Source: Liquidambar formosana
Lineage: Eukaryota; Streptophyta; Magnoliopsida; Saxifragales; Altingiaceae
DNA: 64,000 nt
Direction of reading: 5' to 3'
NCBI GenBank assembly: GCA_039720395.1
Contig: CM077833.1
Coordinates: 16,367,133-16,431,132 of the forward strand
Shown here: piece after piece, positions 23,294 to 35,100 of the stretch
How the letters are laid out: each line of letters begins with the position of its first letter
How positions within the stretch are numbered: position 1 is the stretch's first letter
The notes under the pieces: generated by a model
Told to the model about the DNA's origin: nothing
Databases searched by the model: none
What the model saw: the letters and a program-made list of their open reading frames with translations, nothing else
Position numbers and translations under genes: made by a program

Positions 23294-24251
23294 TCTATAT
23301 CTATATATTTATATTATACTATATAAGTAAATTCAACAACCTATAAACAATAAGACAATACTCTCACCCACTTACGCCTTTCTTTCATTCCCAAAAAGTT
23401 CAACAAGTTTTCAATCTCCATCATCAAGATTCAGTAGAAACAATTTCAAGTATACCACTATATAAAAGAAAATTCTTTTTGTGGTTGGATTGCATCTGAA
23501 TTTACTAAAACAGTCTTAAATCTTTATAGACTAATTAGTAAATTCAACAATCTAAAAATAGTAATACAAAACTCCCACCCACTCACGTTTCCTCCTCTCT
23601 TTCATTTGCAAAATTTCAACAAGTTCTCAAACTCCGTCGTTAGGAGAAACAATTTAAAGTCTATAGATCAATATGGGGTATGGAAAATGGTGAATCGATA
23701 GCTAAGGCATGTCAAAGCATATGAGTAAGGTTACAAAATTTTAACTTTTATAATTGAATACAAAATGACTTGTCACCTTATCTAATATTTTATACTTGCA
23801 TAAATAATATTGTTATTTTACGGTCAAATTTGTAGTTCTTCAAACGTCACAAAGAGGTATGCAATTTAATCGATCGGGAAATGTGCAACAAAGATAACAG
23901 GTATTTAACAGTAAGAAATTTTATATTGTACATATTTGACTTTGGTACTTTAATTGATAGTTAATTTTTTATTTATTGTAGATCTATGCTAGATATTGAC
24001 AAAAAAATGATGAAACAACTATAGAATGAGTTGCATATTACGACGGAATTTCCAATATCTATAGGAATTTCCATTGTTACAAAGTAATTCATTAACTTTT
24101 ATGTACATATCTACATAAACAAATCAATTTTTTTTAAAAATTTTTATTCATTTTTAATGGATAAATTACTTTGAATATGTGGTTATATATGAAGATTTTA
24201 TTTCATTAGAAAGGAGGAGTTGCACACGCATTGCGTGTGCCTAACTACTAG
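23294..24251 (+). mobile_element. Non-autonomous Helitron
   Basis: Starts TCTATATCTATATATT after an A (23293). It ends with an 8-bp-stem hairpin GCACACGC-ATT-GCGTGTGC (24222-24240), a short spacer and CTAG (24248-24251) followed by T, which is the canonical A|T insertion without target duplication. There is an internal near-repeat of an actctcaccca/actcccaccca..cac block at 23356 and 23572. No Rep/helicase ORF, so it would move only with help from an autonomous element. Confidence 0.78.
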
Positions 24252-24449
24252 TAGATTACTACTGGCTTAACAGGTAGCTGAGTAGCTCACACTTTGAATG
24301 GAATCGTCATACCCCTATGCCTTTGCGTTTGGCTATTCAATTAAAGCATCCAATGTTAGGCATTCTTATTTAAATGTTGATTTCAACTAGGTTCACAAAT
24401 TTAGTCTTGGGAGCCAAAGTTATTTTAGTTTGAAAAATGTTTATTTTAT

Positions 24450-24815
24450 TTATTTATTTATTTTTTTGAGAAAGATTTGGAATTTATAAAGAATCAAATA
24501 TTGCAATCAACAAGAAATTGCTCCCTAACACATTTAGGGACATCTTCAATCGAAACACATAACTCCTCTATAACTCGAGCATGTCTTGCAAGACCATGAG
24601 CCACCATATTGCCTTCTCTCCTAATGTGAGAAAAAGACACCACATTAAAGAAATGAGCCGCATCAAATAAGATATCCTCAATGATAAGCCCCAATGGAGT
24701 CAACAGTTCCTCAACACCACGAAGGGGCAGAGACCACATCCAGATTATCCCCTTCCACTTCCACATCTCGCAGGCCCAAATCATTTGCTAAACCAAGAGC
24801 AAACCTCATAGCCAT
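24450..24815 (-). mobile_element. L1 3' end with RNase H domain fragment
   Basis: Minus-strand frames give MAMRFALGLANDLGL and VEVEGDNLDVV, then after a stop and frameshift LTPLGLIIEDILF, FSHIRREGNMVAHGLARHA and a VPKCVREQFL tail. This is the C-terminal RNase H-like (RVT_3) domain of plant L1 elements, followed by 3' UTR and a poly(A)/AAAT tail (plus T-rich at 24445-24470). A relative of the fragment at 56245-56662. Confidence 0.75.
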
Positions 24816-25242
24816 AAAATACAGCACTTAAATAGTTTGAAAAATGTTATGTACAACACTTTATGTGCAGTACTAAAATAGTACTTTATCTGATACTATG
24901 TATATGGACCAAAACTCTCTCAATTTATTTAACAAACTTCTTTTTTGCTAATGTGGGTTGGATGCTGCACGGGGTGTTGTACGAAAGATGCTTCGTATAA
25001 CACCATCCTTTTAGTATGGGTAGTGTCATGGTGTCCAGGTAACACTAGTGTGAAGATGCCTTACCTAGAGAAAAGCCAAAAATATAAATTTAACTCTTAA
25101 AACTAGGGGTGTTTGTGGTTCGGTTTTAGAGGAAATTTCAAATCAAACCAAATTATAAAAAGACACGAAAGTGTGCAATTCCGCCCCCTTCTCCCATGCT
25201 GAGTCACAAGCAATGCCTCAGAAAGCACGGATTCTAATAAGC

Positions 25243-25276
25243 GAGCCACATGCAGGGAAACTTGCACGTGTGGTTC
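25243..25276 (+). ncRNA. Group II intron domain V (nad1 intron 2, relic)
   Basis: 34-nt hairpin GAGCCACATGCAGG-GAAA-CTTGCACGTGTGGTTC with the typical domain V layout: a GNRA-like GAAA loop, two helices and a basal GAG/TTC pairing. A short domain VI-like stretch follows before the exon at 25295. In mitochondria this is the catalytic core of a self-splicing-derived intron; in this nuclear copy it is a non-functional relic. Confidence 0.85.
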
Positions 25277-25294
25277 TGGCCGGGGACCCGGTAT

Positions 25295-25486
25295 ACTGTA
25301 CTAATATGTGTAGGTCCCCGTAATTCGAGTGAGATTGTCATGGCGCAAAAGCAGATATGGTCCGGTATTCCCTTGTTCCCTGTATTGGTTATGTTCCTCA
25401 TTTCTCGTCTAGCAGAAACTAATCGAGCTCCGTTTGATCTCCCAGAAGCGGAAGCTGAATCAGTTGCAGGCTATAATGTAGAATAT
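25295..25486 (+). pseudogene. nad1: nad1 exon 3 (mitochondrial complex I subunit 1), nuclear copy
   Basis: 192 nt, the known length of plant nad1 exon 3, reading [10 protein letters not shown] then [26 protein letters not shown] and AGYNVEY with no stop. It ends at GAATAT and is followed by GCGCG, the group II intron start. Nad1 is a membrane subunit of mitochondrial NADH dehydrogenase (the ubiquinone-binding arm of complex I). The copy encodes FLISRLAE and EAESVAG, where edited mitochondrial proteins usually read FFISCLAE and EAELVAG, consistent with unedited genomic DNA. Without the other exons it cannot make a protein. The open frame that continues to 25550 reads into the intron. Confidence 0.9.
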
Positions 25487-25963
25487 GCGCGGGATGCGAT
25501 CCTTAATAGTTCACTGTTGGCGGAAGCCAATGTCCTCGTGTCAAGGACTTAATTTGACTAAAACAAGGGATGGCAAATTAATCCCTTTATTAGGATGAGA
25601 TAAACTATATGGCCCGAGGGTTATTTGACGGAGAATAAAAATCATGGAAGAGCAAAGTAGTCATTTCATACGATCAAATTAAATTAAGATCTTTAATTAA
25701 GCATGACGTGATGAAAAAAAGGGTAGTTCCTCAATCCTTCCCCTTTTCCCGAAAACATTCTACGGGACTTTCCGAAAACTCTCAAAGCTCCACACAGCCA
25801 TCTGCTTAGATCACAAATTCACAAACCAAGTCAATCACACCTTCTTTGACATCTTCCTCATACATTCGAAAAAGTTCTAAGCTCCCCCAGAAAAACCACA
25901 CCGTCTATTCCTAAAGTACCCTGCAATTGACCGTAATTTTACAGAGATTTGTGTTTGGGAGGC

Positions 25964-25983
25964 GGGGGGGGGGGGGGGGGGGG
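25964..25983. repeat. G20 homopolymer in the 5' UTR region of the acyltransferase
   Basis: Twenty Gs 80 bp upstream of the start codon, in the sense strand. The inverted duplicate has only about seven at the matching place. Other long C runs in the same gene are at 26271-26298 and 38604-38628. They could form G-quadruplexes but are also typical places for base-calling errors. Confidence 0.9.
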
Positions 25984-26062
25984 TTCTGAGAAGGAGATGA
26001 ACAACCACAAGTTCCAAATCTTCGACTCTCTTCCGGCGTAGTAAGAGCGGGAAGATTCTCTC

Positions 26063-26101
26063 ATGGAAAAGCGCGTGTACCAAGTCTGGAAAGCAAGGAA
26101 T
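26063..26101 (+). CDS. PAT08: Exon 1 of the DHHC acyltransferase
   Basis: Reads [13 protein letters not shown] and is followed directly by the donor GTAAGATT (26102). The next coding exon starts at 38732 after TTACACAG with KFILGG, which is exactly the junction expected in the family (...VWKGSN then KFILGG). The start codon is the only in-frame ATG and sits just after a stretch shared with the inverted copy at 17232-17270. The family's usual G-S is A-R here. Confidence 0.85.
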
Positions 26102-29100
26102 GTAAGATTCATTTGATCATTCTCAATTTGAATATCTCTCCCCCACTCTCGCTCTCACGCACACTTGGTTTTATCACATGGGTATGCTTTAGGTTTGTGT
26201 GAAAATTAGTGGGTTTTGACTGGTTTAGTGATTTGTTTGTTCACAATTTGAATTGGGCACTAAGTAGGTTCCCCCCCCCCCCCCCCCCCCCCCCCCCCGC
26301 CCCCCCTCCCTCTTTCCCCCTGCCAACTTTAAGTTACCCTATGTTTGGTTGCTGAGAAAGTGGAGGAAAGGTGAAGAGGACAAAATTATGATTTTTCTGT
26401 TTATAGACTAAGCCAGATATTTTATGAGGCTTGAGGGGATTTTTATTTATTTTTTATTTTCCTAAAATCAATTTGAATCTCATATACTTGTTTATATCAC
26501 AAGGGCATGGTGTAGATTTGTTAAGGTTTTTTTTTTTTTGGGGTAAATTAGTGGGTTTTGACTAGCTTAGTAATTTTCTGGTTGAAGTTTGAAGTGGGGA
26601 CAGATTAGGTTTTTTAAAGTACTTGAAGCTATCCTCTGCTTGGTTGCTGAGAAAGTGGAGGAAAAGAAAATAAAACACAATTTCTGAACCTAGTCAAATT
26701 GTTGATTTAGGCTTAGTTGAGTGGAGCTGTCTCATCTGTGGTCCTAAATATTGGAAAAAATTCCATTTTATTTTCATACAATTACATCACCATGTAAATG
26801 GGGCCTCAGTCTTGGGATTACTGGGAGGATTAGTTCTGTTGTGTCAGCTTTTCGTCACATTGGTGCATAATCAAGACTGGATCCGTGGTTTCTGATGCCT
26901 GAATGATTTGAGATTGAATTGGGGCAGCTGAGTAATTTCCACAGTATTCCTTCCAGAATTGGGGCGGATGGTTTGTTGATAGTCTAGTGTGCTTGTTAGG
27001 GTTTCAATCATTGTTTTCACCACACGTTTAACTTTCATAAATTCACCTGGTTGATTGTTAGAAATTATGTTGCGTTATAATTCACCTCTATTGGGATTTG
27101 GAAGTGAGATAACCATAGGTGGTTGTGGGGCCATACGACTGACATGTTCCATTACTTGAAATTTAGTTTGCGTAAGCATTCTTTTGATATGCCATGTTGG
27201 TGTTGTTGCATAACAAAAATCATTGAATTTTTTTATGCATCGGGTACTGATCATGATGATTGATAAAATAAATGTCTATTTATGCTCTGGAACTTTGTAA
27301 TTTCCCTGTTTCGTTAAGTGTTTAAGTTGATTGAATCTGAATATGGGCATATGCATTTTTGGCTAGTATTCTGATGCTATAATTGCTAATTATGTTGATT
27401 TTTCCCCATTTTTATTTTATTTCTCACAATTTTGTATTTATGTCAGTTATACATCAGAACAGACACTGAGTTGCTAGTTTTCTTCTACAAAGATTTTTAA
27501 ATTTTGGGTAGTGCTATTCGCACTCCCCAAAAAGGTTATTGCACTCCACTTGTGAATGCATGGGCAATTTACCCACTTTGACCATGCGTCCACAAGGTGC
27601 TGTGCAACAGGCTGTTTGGGGAGTGCATTTATAATTCCCTAAATCTTTTGTTTCTAGTGCTTTTATTTGTAATAGTGTTTTCCTTTGTTGCAAAGATAGC
27701 AATGATTGATGGGCTTAGATTGATGAATTGCAATCTTTTTGATGCAGCACAACCTAGAATAATGTTGTATGTGGCTGTTATGGTGGGCTTAAGGCTTGTG
27801 ATTTTATGTTTGAAGGGTAGAAGGCTTTGTAATTGAACTAGGGTTGGAGTAGGCCAAGGTTTAAAGGTATTAAGTGGCTGGAATTTCAATAAAAGGGTTG
27901 CTGGAATTTCTGGACAGCAGCTACTTCAAGGTTTAGAATGTTAGGGTAAAGGCTTATGGTATGGCAATAAAGTTAGGGTTGTGGGAGTAGGGTTTTTGGT
28001 TGAAAAGACAGAAAAGATGGGCTGGTTGCGGGTTAATTACACAGCACTATAGAGAATTGGAGAAAAGAGGAGAAGAAGATGAAGTAGAAGAAGAGAAAAG
28101 CTAGGCTAGCATGCCTTCAATAACCAAGCCAAGACACCCCAGTATTTCATTAATCAAAGTCTCAATTCGTTTTGGTACGATGACCCTTATTTATAGACTC
28201 TAGAAAACTTGCAAGGCAAGTAAAAACCTTCTAAAAACAAGCTAACCAATATAGAAATCAAATAGGACTCAAACTCTACTAAAAGAAATAGGTTCTAAAC
28301 TCCTAATGGACTCAAACTAGGAAATAACAAAAATAGAAACTTAATTAAGACTTAATAAATAGAAACTAATGACTCAAACAACTACCAAGGACACTTTCCT
28401 TTGGACCAAAAAGGCTTCTTCATCGTCAAGGGGCCCATGAACGTAGGCTTAGGCTTCCAACAGGGGTATTTCTTCTCTAACCAACTAAGGGCTACGCCAT
28501 CACTTTCCTTTTTGGTGGTGGCTTGGATTGGTTTTTGAGGGTTTTGGAGAGATTATAATGTACTCCCTTCATCCCAATCTATTTACCCACATTTTCCATT
28601 TTGGGATGTCTCAAAATGTTTGCGCATTTTCAAAAGTTGAAGCAATTAATTATTTTCCTTTCCCAAAATACCCTCCATTTTTAAAAGTTAATATTTTCCC
28701 ATTCTATTATGGAGGATAAACTTGAAAAATTAAATAAATTGAATGACATGGCAGTACTTTAAATGCATCTTGTGCTTGGACAAAGTAGGGCAAAGAAATT
28801 GGGACAGAGGATGTAGCAAAATGGTAGCATTCCATCAATACTTGCTAGAGGTGGGCCTCATGGTTATCTAAAGCTATAGTCGAACTGTCTAGTGTGGGAA
28901 GTTGTTGTCTATATTGGATAGAGAGAACAATTTTTAAATGATGTTGATAAAAAAAGAAAAATAGAAAAATAGAAACAATTTTTACTTTTATTTGTTTTTG
29001 TAGTATGTCTTTTGTCTAGGTCTCTTTTATTGCTTCTGCATGGTGGTGGGTTTTTTTTTTTTTTTTTTTTTCCGTTGATACAACGATGGAATCTTTAAAT

Positions 29101-32100
29101 AATTTAAAATAAAAGTATTTTATATTGGTTTTGTGAAGTATAACCTCACTGGCATGCAAGGGCATTAAAGGCATAAAGAAGCATAAATATAATATTTATA
29201 GGCATATACATTTTGGGACTCCCATGACACGTAAAAAGCATCAAAAGCGCCAAAGTTTTAGCTCATCAGTCACATGTATTTTGGAGCTTTGATTTCCACT
29301 CCTTAGTGCTTCGCTTTGCTTCTCAAGCATGCCTTTTTTATAGTGCATTGTTTGACTTTGGGTTAGTTTAAATGTGTTGAAGTAACAAATGGTTTAACTT
29401 AATTTTTCTAAAGGAATTTGTTGCTAGTTATGTAGGGCTCAGGCCTTGATGAACTGCTTCAGGGACTTAAATTTGGTGAAGCTTGTGGATCATAGTGCTA
29501 TGCACTTGTCAACTGAGTGTGTGTATATATATATATATAAAGAATCTTGAATAGAAATGCATTGAAAAGACAAAGCCCTCGTATGTATATAATGTACTAG
29601 GGGTTTTAGCTTCTGGGTTTGGGCGAGTTTGTGGTTATTTCAGCTCAGGCTAGGTTTTGGATTTGGGGGTTGGTTCTTAGTTGGGGTTTAGCTTTTGTGT
29701 TGGTTTGGGGTTTGGGTGTAGTTCATCTAAAAGTGTCATTTTTAGGGTTTTTGGTGACTGGGTTTTGAGAATTTATGTTTATTTTAGCTTAGGCTAGGGT
29801 TTGGATTTGTGGTTTTGTTCTCGGTGTTGGGTTGTCAGTTCTGAGAATCTTATTAGTTTTCAATTTGGCTTGAAAGAAACTATGGACAGTAGACTCCTTG
29901 AGCTCGAGTCTAAGACATTCAATCTGGTGAAATCGGATGTTGGCTTGACAATTACAGAGAGAGTTCGAGGTTACTCGTGCTTTGTCCCTTTAAGCTTTCA
30001 AGCCCTAAAGTGGTTTGTGGAGGGTCTCGTTAAGGTGGTGTCTCCAGATAACAGGGGCTTTTTCTATAAAAAATTTCTCGACGAGGGTAAAGAGTTTTGC
30101 CTGATAATTAGGAGCAAGGCTATGGAGAGTATCTTCTGTTGACTGTTTTTTACAGTAATGGCAAAAGCTATTCTTATAATGCTTTTTTGGCTGGCGATAG
30201 GGGTGAGGGTTGGGTTCTGCTCCTTGAGATCTTTTCCAAATGGGGTTCTGTTCAATCCTCTTTGAGTCAAATCATGCCAGTGGTGGTTCATGTGATTGGC
30301 GCTGGGGGTCTAGAGAAAACTGTGTTTGCTAAAACCTACAGAGAAATGGCTGAAGTTTCCTATTTGCTCCTTGATGGGGTTATTGAGTTGTGAATCAGGG
30401 TTTCTAACATGTGGATCGTTCCAGATAGAGAAGCTGTTGAGAGAAGAGTCAATTTTCTAAAGCGCTGCATTGTTGACAGATTTGATCAATTTGCGGGCTC
30501 ATTAGAAGTTATCTCGATTTGGTGTAATAGAGTCTGGATTGTTCCATTTGGGGTGAGAATCTCTTTAATTGGAGATGAATTGTTTCTGTTACAGTTCCCA
30601 TCCATTCGTGAAGCCAAGTGTGTGCTGATGGAAGGTTGTAAGATGAAAGAGGGGGTGGCGCTGGCTTTGGATTGGTGGGTCTTGCTTGTCGGTAGTTCTA
30701 CTATGAAAAAGAGGAAAGGTGTAAGATGGGTTTGGGTGGAGGGGCTCCCCCTTCATTTGTGGAGTCACTCCTTACTTTGGGACATCGGCGATCTTTGTGG
30801 TTGTTGTTTGGAAGTGGAAATGGAGGGGGATTGGCGGTCATAGAGGCTTGAGTGAAAACAAAAATGGTAGGCCGCCTGTCGGAGTTTGTGAGGGTGGTGG
30901 CAGGGGGATAGATGTTCAAGATTTTCTTATTTGAGATTAGATTTTTGAGGATTGGCAAATCTGATGTGGTGGATTTGAGCTTTGGTCCTAGTTGCAATGG
31001 CGGTCTGGAGCTAGTGGTCCTTTCTTCGAGTGTGGCTACGCGTGATAAGGGGAAGATAAAGGTGACGTGGCCGGATAGTAAGCATTATGTTTCTCGCAGC
31101 AGAGGCAGTTGGAGTGGGTCAGTACTATGCATGTGGTTCCCAGGCCAGTTGGCATAAGCATGCTCAGGATAGTTTGAAATTCAAATCCTCTTTCTCCAGA
31201 GAGTGGGCCCCTAGGAAAGGTAGAGCATTGGGCCTAGATTTGGGGTGGGCTGTTTAAATCCTAATGAAGTGGCTCTTGGCTGGCAAGTTGATAATGTTGG
31301 TGTGAATAGCAATAGGGGCTGTGCTTACTGTGGAGGTATGGGCCAGGAGGGGTGATGATTTTGGTCTCACCCAATATCCCAACAAGGATAGTTGTGTGAT
31401 GGGTTGGACTCTATTAAGGGGTCAAATGGATCAAACCTTGTGTCTTTGCTGGTTGATTTTGAACCCATTACTAGTGAGAAGCTTTTGTCTTTGGATAATC
31501 ATTCTAAAGGAGATGCTGGGCTTCATTTGGGTTAGAATGGAGTTTCCCATGGGGACTCCTCTTATCTAGTTATCTAGAATCATCCCACGCCTGATACTCT
31601 GGTAAGTTAGCATTTGCTGCTTTCTCTTTGGGCATTGGTGGTTTATGTTTGGGGGATGGTCTTTCTTTTTCATCTTCTCCTTCTTCTTCTCTTCTTTTGG
31701 ACAAGGACGGTGTTGTCTGTAGGGAGTTTGGGGGCAGCTCGAGTCTGCCTTACACTAGCTTTGATGAGGGGTTGGATTTAAATAGGGCTATGGAGCTAGG
31801 GGCGTGTAGTACTCGAATTTCTGGCTCTTATGGGCGATGGGGCTATATTTCCGAGGGGTTTGAACTTGTGCAGTTTGAGCAGAGGAGAGAGGATGTGTCG
31901 TGCTCTGTGGAGACGAATAACTCTTGTGGAGGGCTGTGTTTGGTTAACAAGGGGGATGAGACGCTACTGGATTTATCCCAGTCAGTTTTTTGTGGCCTAA
32001 AGAAGTTTTACTTCCGATAGACTCAGATATAGCAGCTGTGGGGGAAGTGAATTGCAATGACATGCCTTCGGAATGGGTTAGTAAAAAGATGAAAATTTTT

Positions 32101-35100
32101 TACAAATTTTTGGGGCTTTCTTTTGCTGGATTTGAGGAGGACATCGTGTCTCTTTTCTCTACTATTGATCAAAGACAGGGAACAAAAGGGAGTCAAACTA
32201 CATCCAAGAGGGGCTCTTACTCAGGAGGAAGGGGCCAGAGGGAGTTGAAAAAATTGCAGTGGTCCTTAAACTATGAGGGGAAGCAGAACTGCGAGAAGAT
32301 AGTAGTAGGGGAGAAGGTTGGAGGAGTTGTTTCTTGCGTAGTTTCTGAATGAAGATTCTCTCTTGGAACATGCGAGGTTTGAATGATAGGGACAAAAGGT
32401 TAGGCATGAAGTCTGCATTGCAAAAATGGAGAGCTGACATCGTTATTCTTCAAGAAACCAAGTTAGAAGTGTGGGATAAAGGCGATACCAGGGACCTTTG
32501 GAATGGTCGTTTTATTTGTGCAGAGGTTTTGAGTGCAATAGGGACGGCTGGCAGGTTTGCTATTATGTGGGATTTTCTCATTTTTCACTTGATTGACTCA
32601 AAAGTGGAAAGGTTTTCGATTTCATGCTGATTGAGGGATGTGAGTAACAATTTTGAATGGGCTTTTATGGAGAGTATGGGCCTGATGTTTTGGGGGAGAG
32701 GAGGAGCTTGAGGCATGAACAATGAGTGGAATCTGCCTTCGTGTATAGCAAGAGACTTCAATGTTGTTAGATTTCCCGATGAGAAGCTAGGATGTGAGAC
32801 TTTTTCAGGTGACATGTTGGATTTCTTTGACTCTATTCATAGAAATGAGTTGATTGATCCTCCCCTTATCGGTGGCTATTACACTCGGTCGAACAACTAG
32901 GCGTCTCCTTCTATGTTCAGGCTTGACATGTTCATTTTCTCTTCCTGTTGGGATGGAAAATTCCTAAGTTCTTCACAGTCTATGTTGCCTAAGCCTTGTT
33001 CCTATCCCTTTCAAGTTCGCAAACGTGTGGTTGGAATTTGAGGGATTTGTTGAATTAGTAGAAAGGCTAGTGGAATTCTTTCGTTGTTTTGGGCTCCCCA
33101 AGCTATGTTTTTGCAAAGAAATGGAAGCTTCTTAAAGGGGAGTTGAAGATATGGAACTTTGAGGTATTTGGGAAGTTAGATGTTTACAAATCCAAGCTTT
33201 TAGAGGAGGTTAAGACTTTGGATGGTATGGAGGAGGTGGGGCAACTTTCTTTAGTTGATAGGAGGAGAAAGGATGATTTGAGGAAAAGGTTTCTTGACAT
33301 TGCTAAGAGCCTAAGATTGAGGAAATTTGTTGGAGGCAAAAGTCTAGGGAGTTGCGGCTCAAAGAAGGAGGTAGTAGTACTAAGTTTTTTCATCGGATGG
33401 CCAATGCTCATTCTCGTCACAACTTTATCGGAAAACTTGGAGTTGATGGGGAGATTATTGAGGAGTTGGAAGGCATTTCTTCTGCGACAATGGGTTTTTA
33501 TCAGAAGTTGTTTAAAGAGGATGTCTTTTGAAGACCCGCTATGGATGGTGTATCTTTTAGGCATATTAGTAGCGAAGGTATGGACTGGCTTGAGAGACCA
33601 TGGTGAGAAGAGTAGGTTTGGGGGGTGATTAATAGTTTCAATCGCGATAAAGCTCTAGGGCCAGATGGTATGTCGATGGCTTTAAAAGTGTTGGTGGGTT
33701 GTGAAAGATGATCTCTTAGCCTTGCTGAGAGAGTTTTATAATCGTGGGGCATTTGAGAGCATCCTTAATGCCACATTTGTGGCTCTTGTTCTGAAAAAAG
33801 GAGATGCTTTGGACATTAAGGACTATAAACCGATCAGTCTTGTGGGGAGCGCCTATAAAATCATCTCTAAAATTTTAGCAGATAGACATAAGAAGGTGGT
33901 GGGAAAGGTGGTTTCACAGAGTTAGAATGCTTTGTGGGGGGTAGACAAATTCTTGATGCGTCTTTGATAGCTAATGAGTGTGTTGACTTGAGATTGAGGC
34001 TAGGGATCCCCAAGGTGATTTGCGAATTGGACATTGAAAATGCTTTTGATCATCTCAATTGGAAGTTTTTAATTTATCTTCTTCAAAGAATGGGGTTTGA
34101 GGAGAAGTGGAGAATATGGATTGAGCAGTGCATCTCTACCCCTTCCTTTTCCATGCTCATCAATGGGAGTGTGCACATGGTTTCTTTAGGAGTTCTCGGG
34201 GGCGTCGCCAAGGGGATCCTTTGTCTCCCTTTTTGTTTATCATTGTTATAGAGGAATTAAGCAAGCTGATTCATAAGGCGTTGGATGCTCAATTGCTTGA
34301 AGGTTTCAATATTGAGAGAGGTGGCAGAAGGGGAACTATTTCCCACCTTCTTTATGCGGATGACTATTGTTTTTTTGTGAAGCCTCTAATTTTTCAGCTA
34401 AGACACCTTAGGTGTGTCCTCTTGCTTTGAAGCACTGTTGGGGTTGAATATTAATCTTGGTAAGCCTCAATTGATAGCAGTGGCCAGTGGGTGATGGGGT
34501 GGAGGCTAATTCCCTTGCCTTAATCCTTGATTATGAGGTTGGTTGCCTTCCCACCTCGTATCTTGGCCTCCCCTTAGGAGTGCCTCATAAGAGTTCCTCG
34601 ATTTGGGATCCAGTGGTTGAGTGGTTTGAGAAAAGATTGAGTGGGTGGAAAAAAGGCTACCTCTCAAAATTTTGCATAATTACTTTGATCAAAAGCACTC
34701 TTTTGAGTTTGCCAACCTACTTTATGTCCCTTTTAACTATTCCTATAGGCGTGGCAAAGAGGCTAGAGAAGATTCAAAGAGACTTTCTATGGGTTGGCTT
34801 GGGGGATGAAAGGAAAATGCATCTCGTGGATTGGAATACTATCTGCCTCTTGAAGAAGGAAGGTGGGCTGGGGTTTAGGTGCTTGGTTGATATGAACAAA
34901 GCCTTTCTAGGGAAGTGGTTGTGGAGATATGCAGTGGATAAAGAAGCCCTTTGGAGGGTAGTGAATTAGTGATCGATTGGAAGTTTTGGAAGTTTGGAAG
35001 TGAAGTTGGAGACTGGAGAACCAAGATTGTTAGAGGCTCTTATGGGGTAGGTCTTTGGAAAGCAAAGCATGGGGTGGGAGGTCTTTGCTAATCAGATTTG

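Larger units (their letters stand above)
25190..25556 (+). other. Mitochondrial DNA insertion (NUMT) with nad1 exon 3
   Basis: Contains the 3' end of a group II intron, an exactly 192-nt nad1 exon 3 and the 5' start of the next group II intron, all collinear with plant mitochondrial nad1. GC content is clearly above its surroundings. Because intron sequence and unedited-looking codons are retained, the insert came as DNA, not as spliced and edited mRNA. It lies about 200 bp upstream of the conserved 5' flank of the DHHC gene (arm B). Exact borders are approximate. Confidence 0.88.
25790..29545 (+). repeat. Arm B of the inverted duplication (acyltransferase 5' flank, exon 1, intron 1 start)
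   Basis: Aligns with the reverse complement of 15990-17560: 25790-27075 and 29228-29520 match, while 27075-29228 is found only here and contains a small MITE, a Stowaway and LTR-like sequence. This arm is in the orientation of, and contiguous with, the intact gene. The two arms are separated by about 8.2 kb. Confidence 0.85.

Noticed and set aside
25250..25552. 100-codon expressed protein gene
   Set aside because: The frame is nad1 exon 3 read together with flanking group II intron sequence in a mitochondrial insert.
6600..28450. Homology between 6600-6990 and 28020-28450 as LTRs of one family
   Set aside because: Similar composition and word style but no solid alignment by eye.
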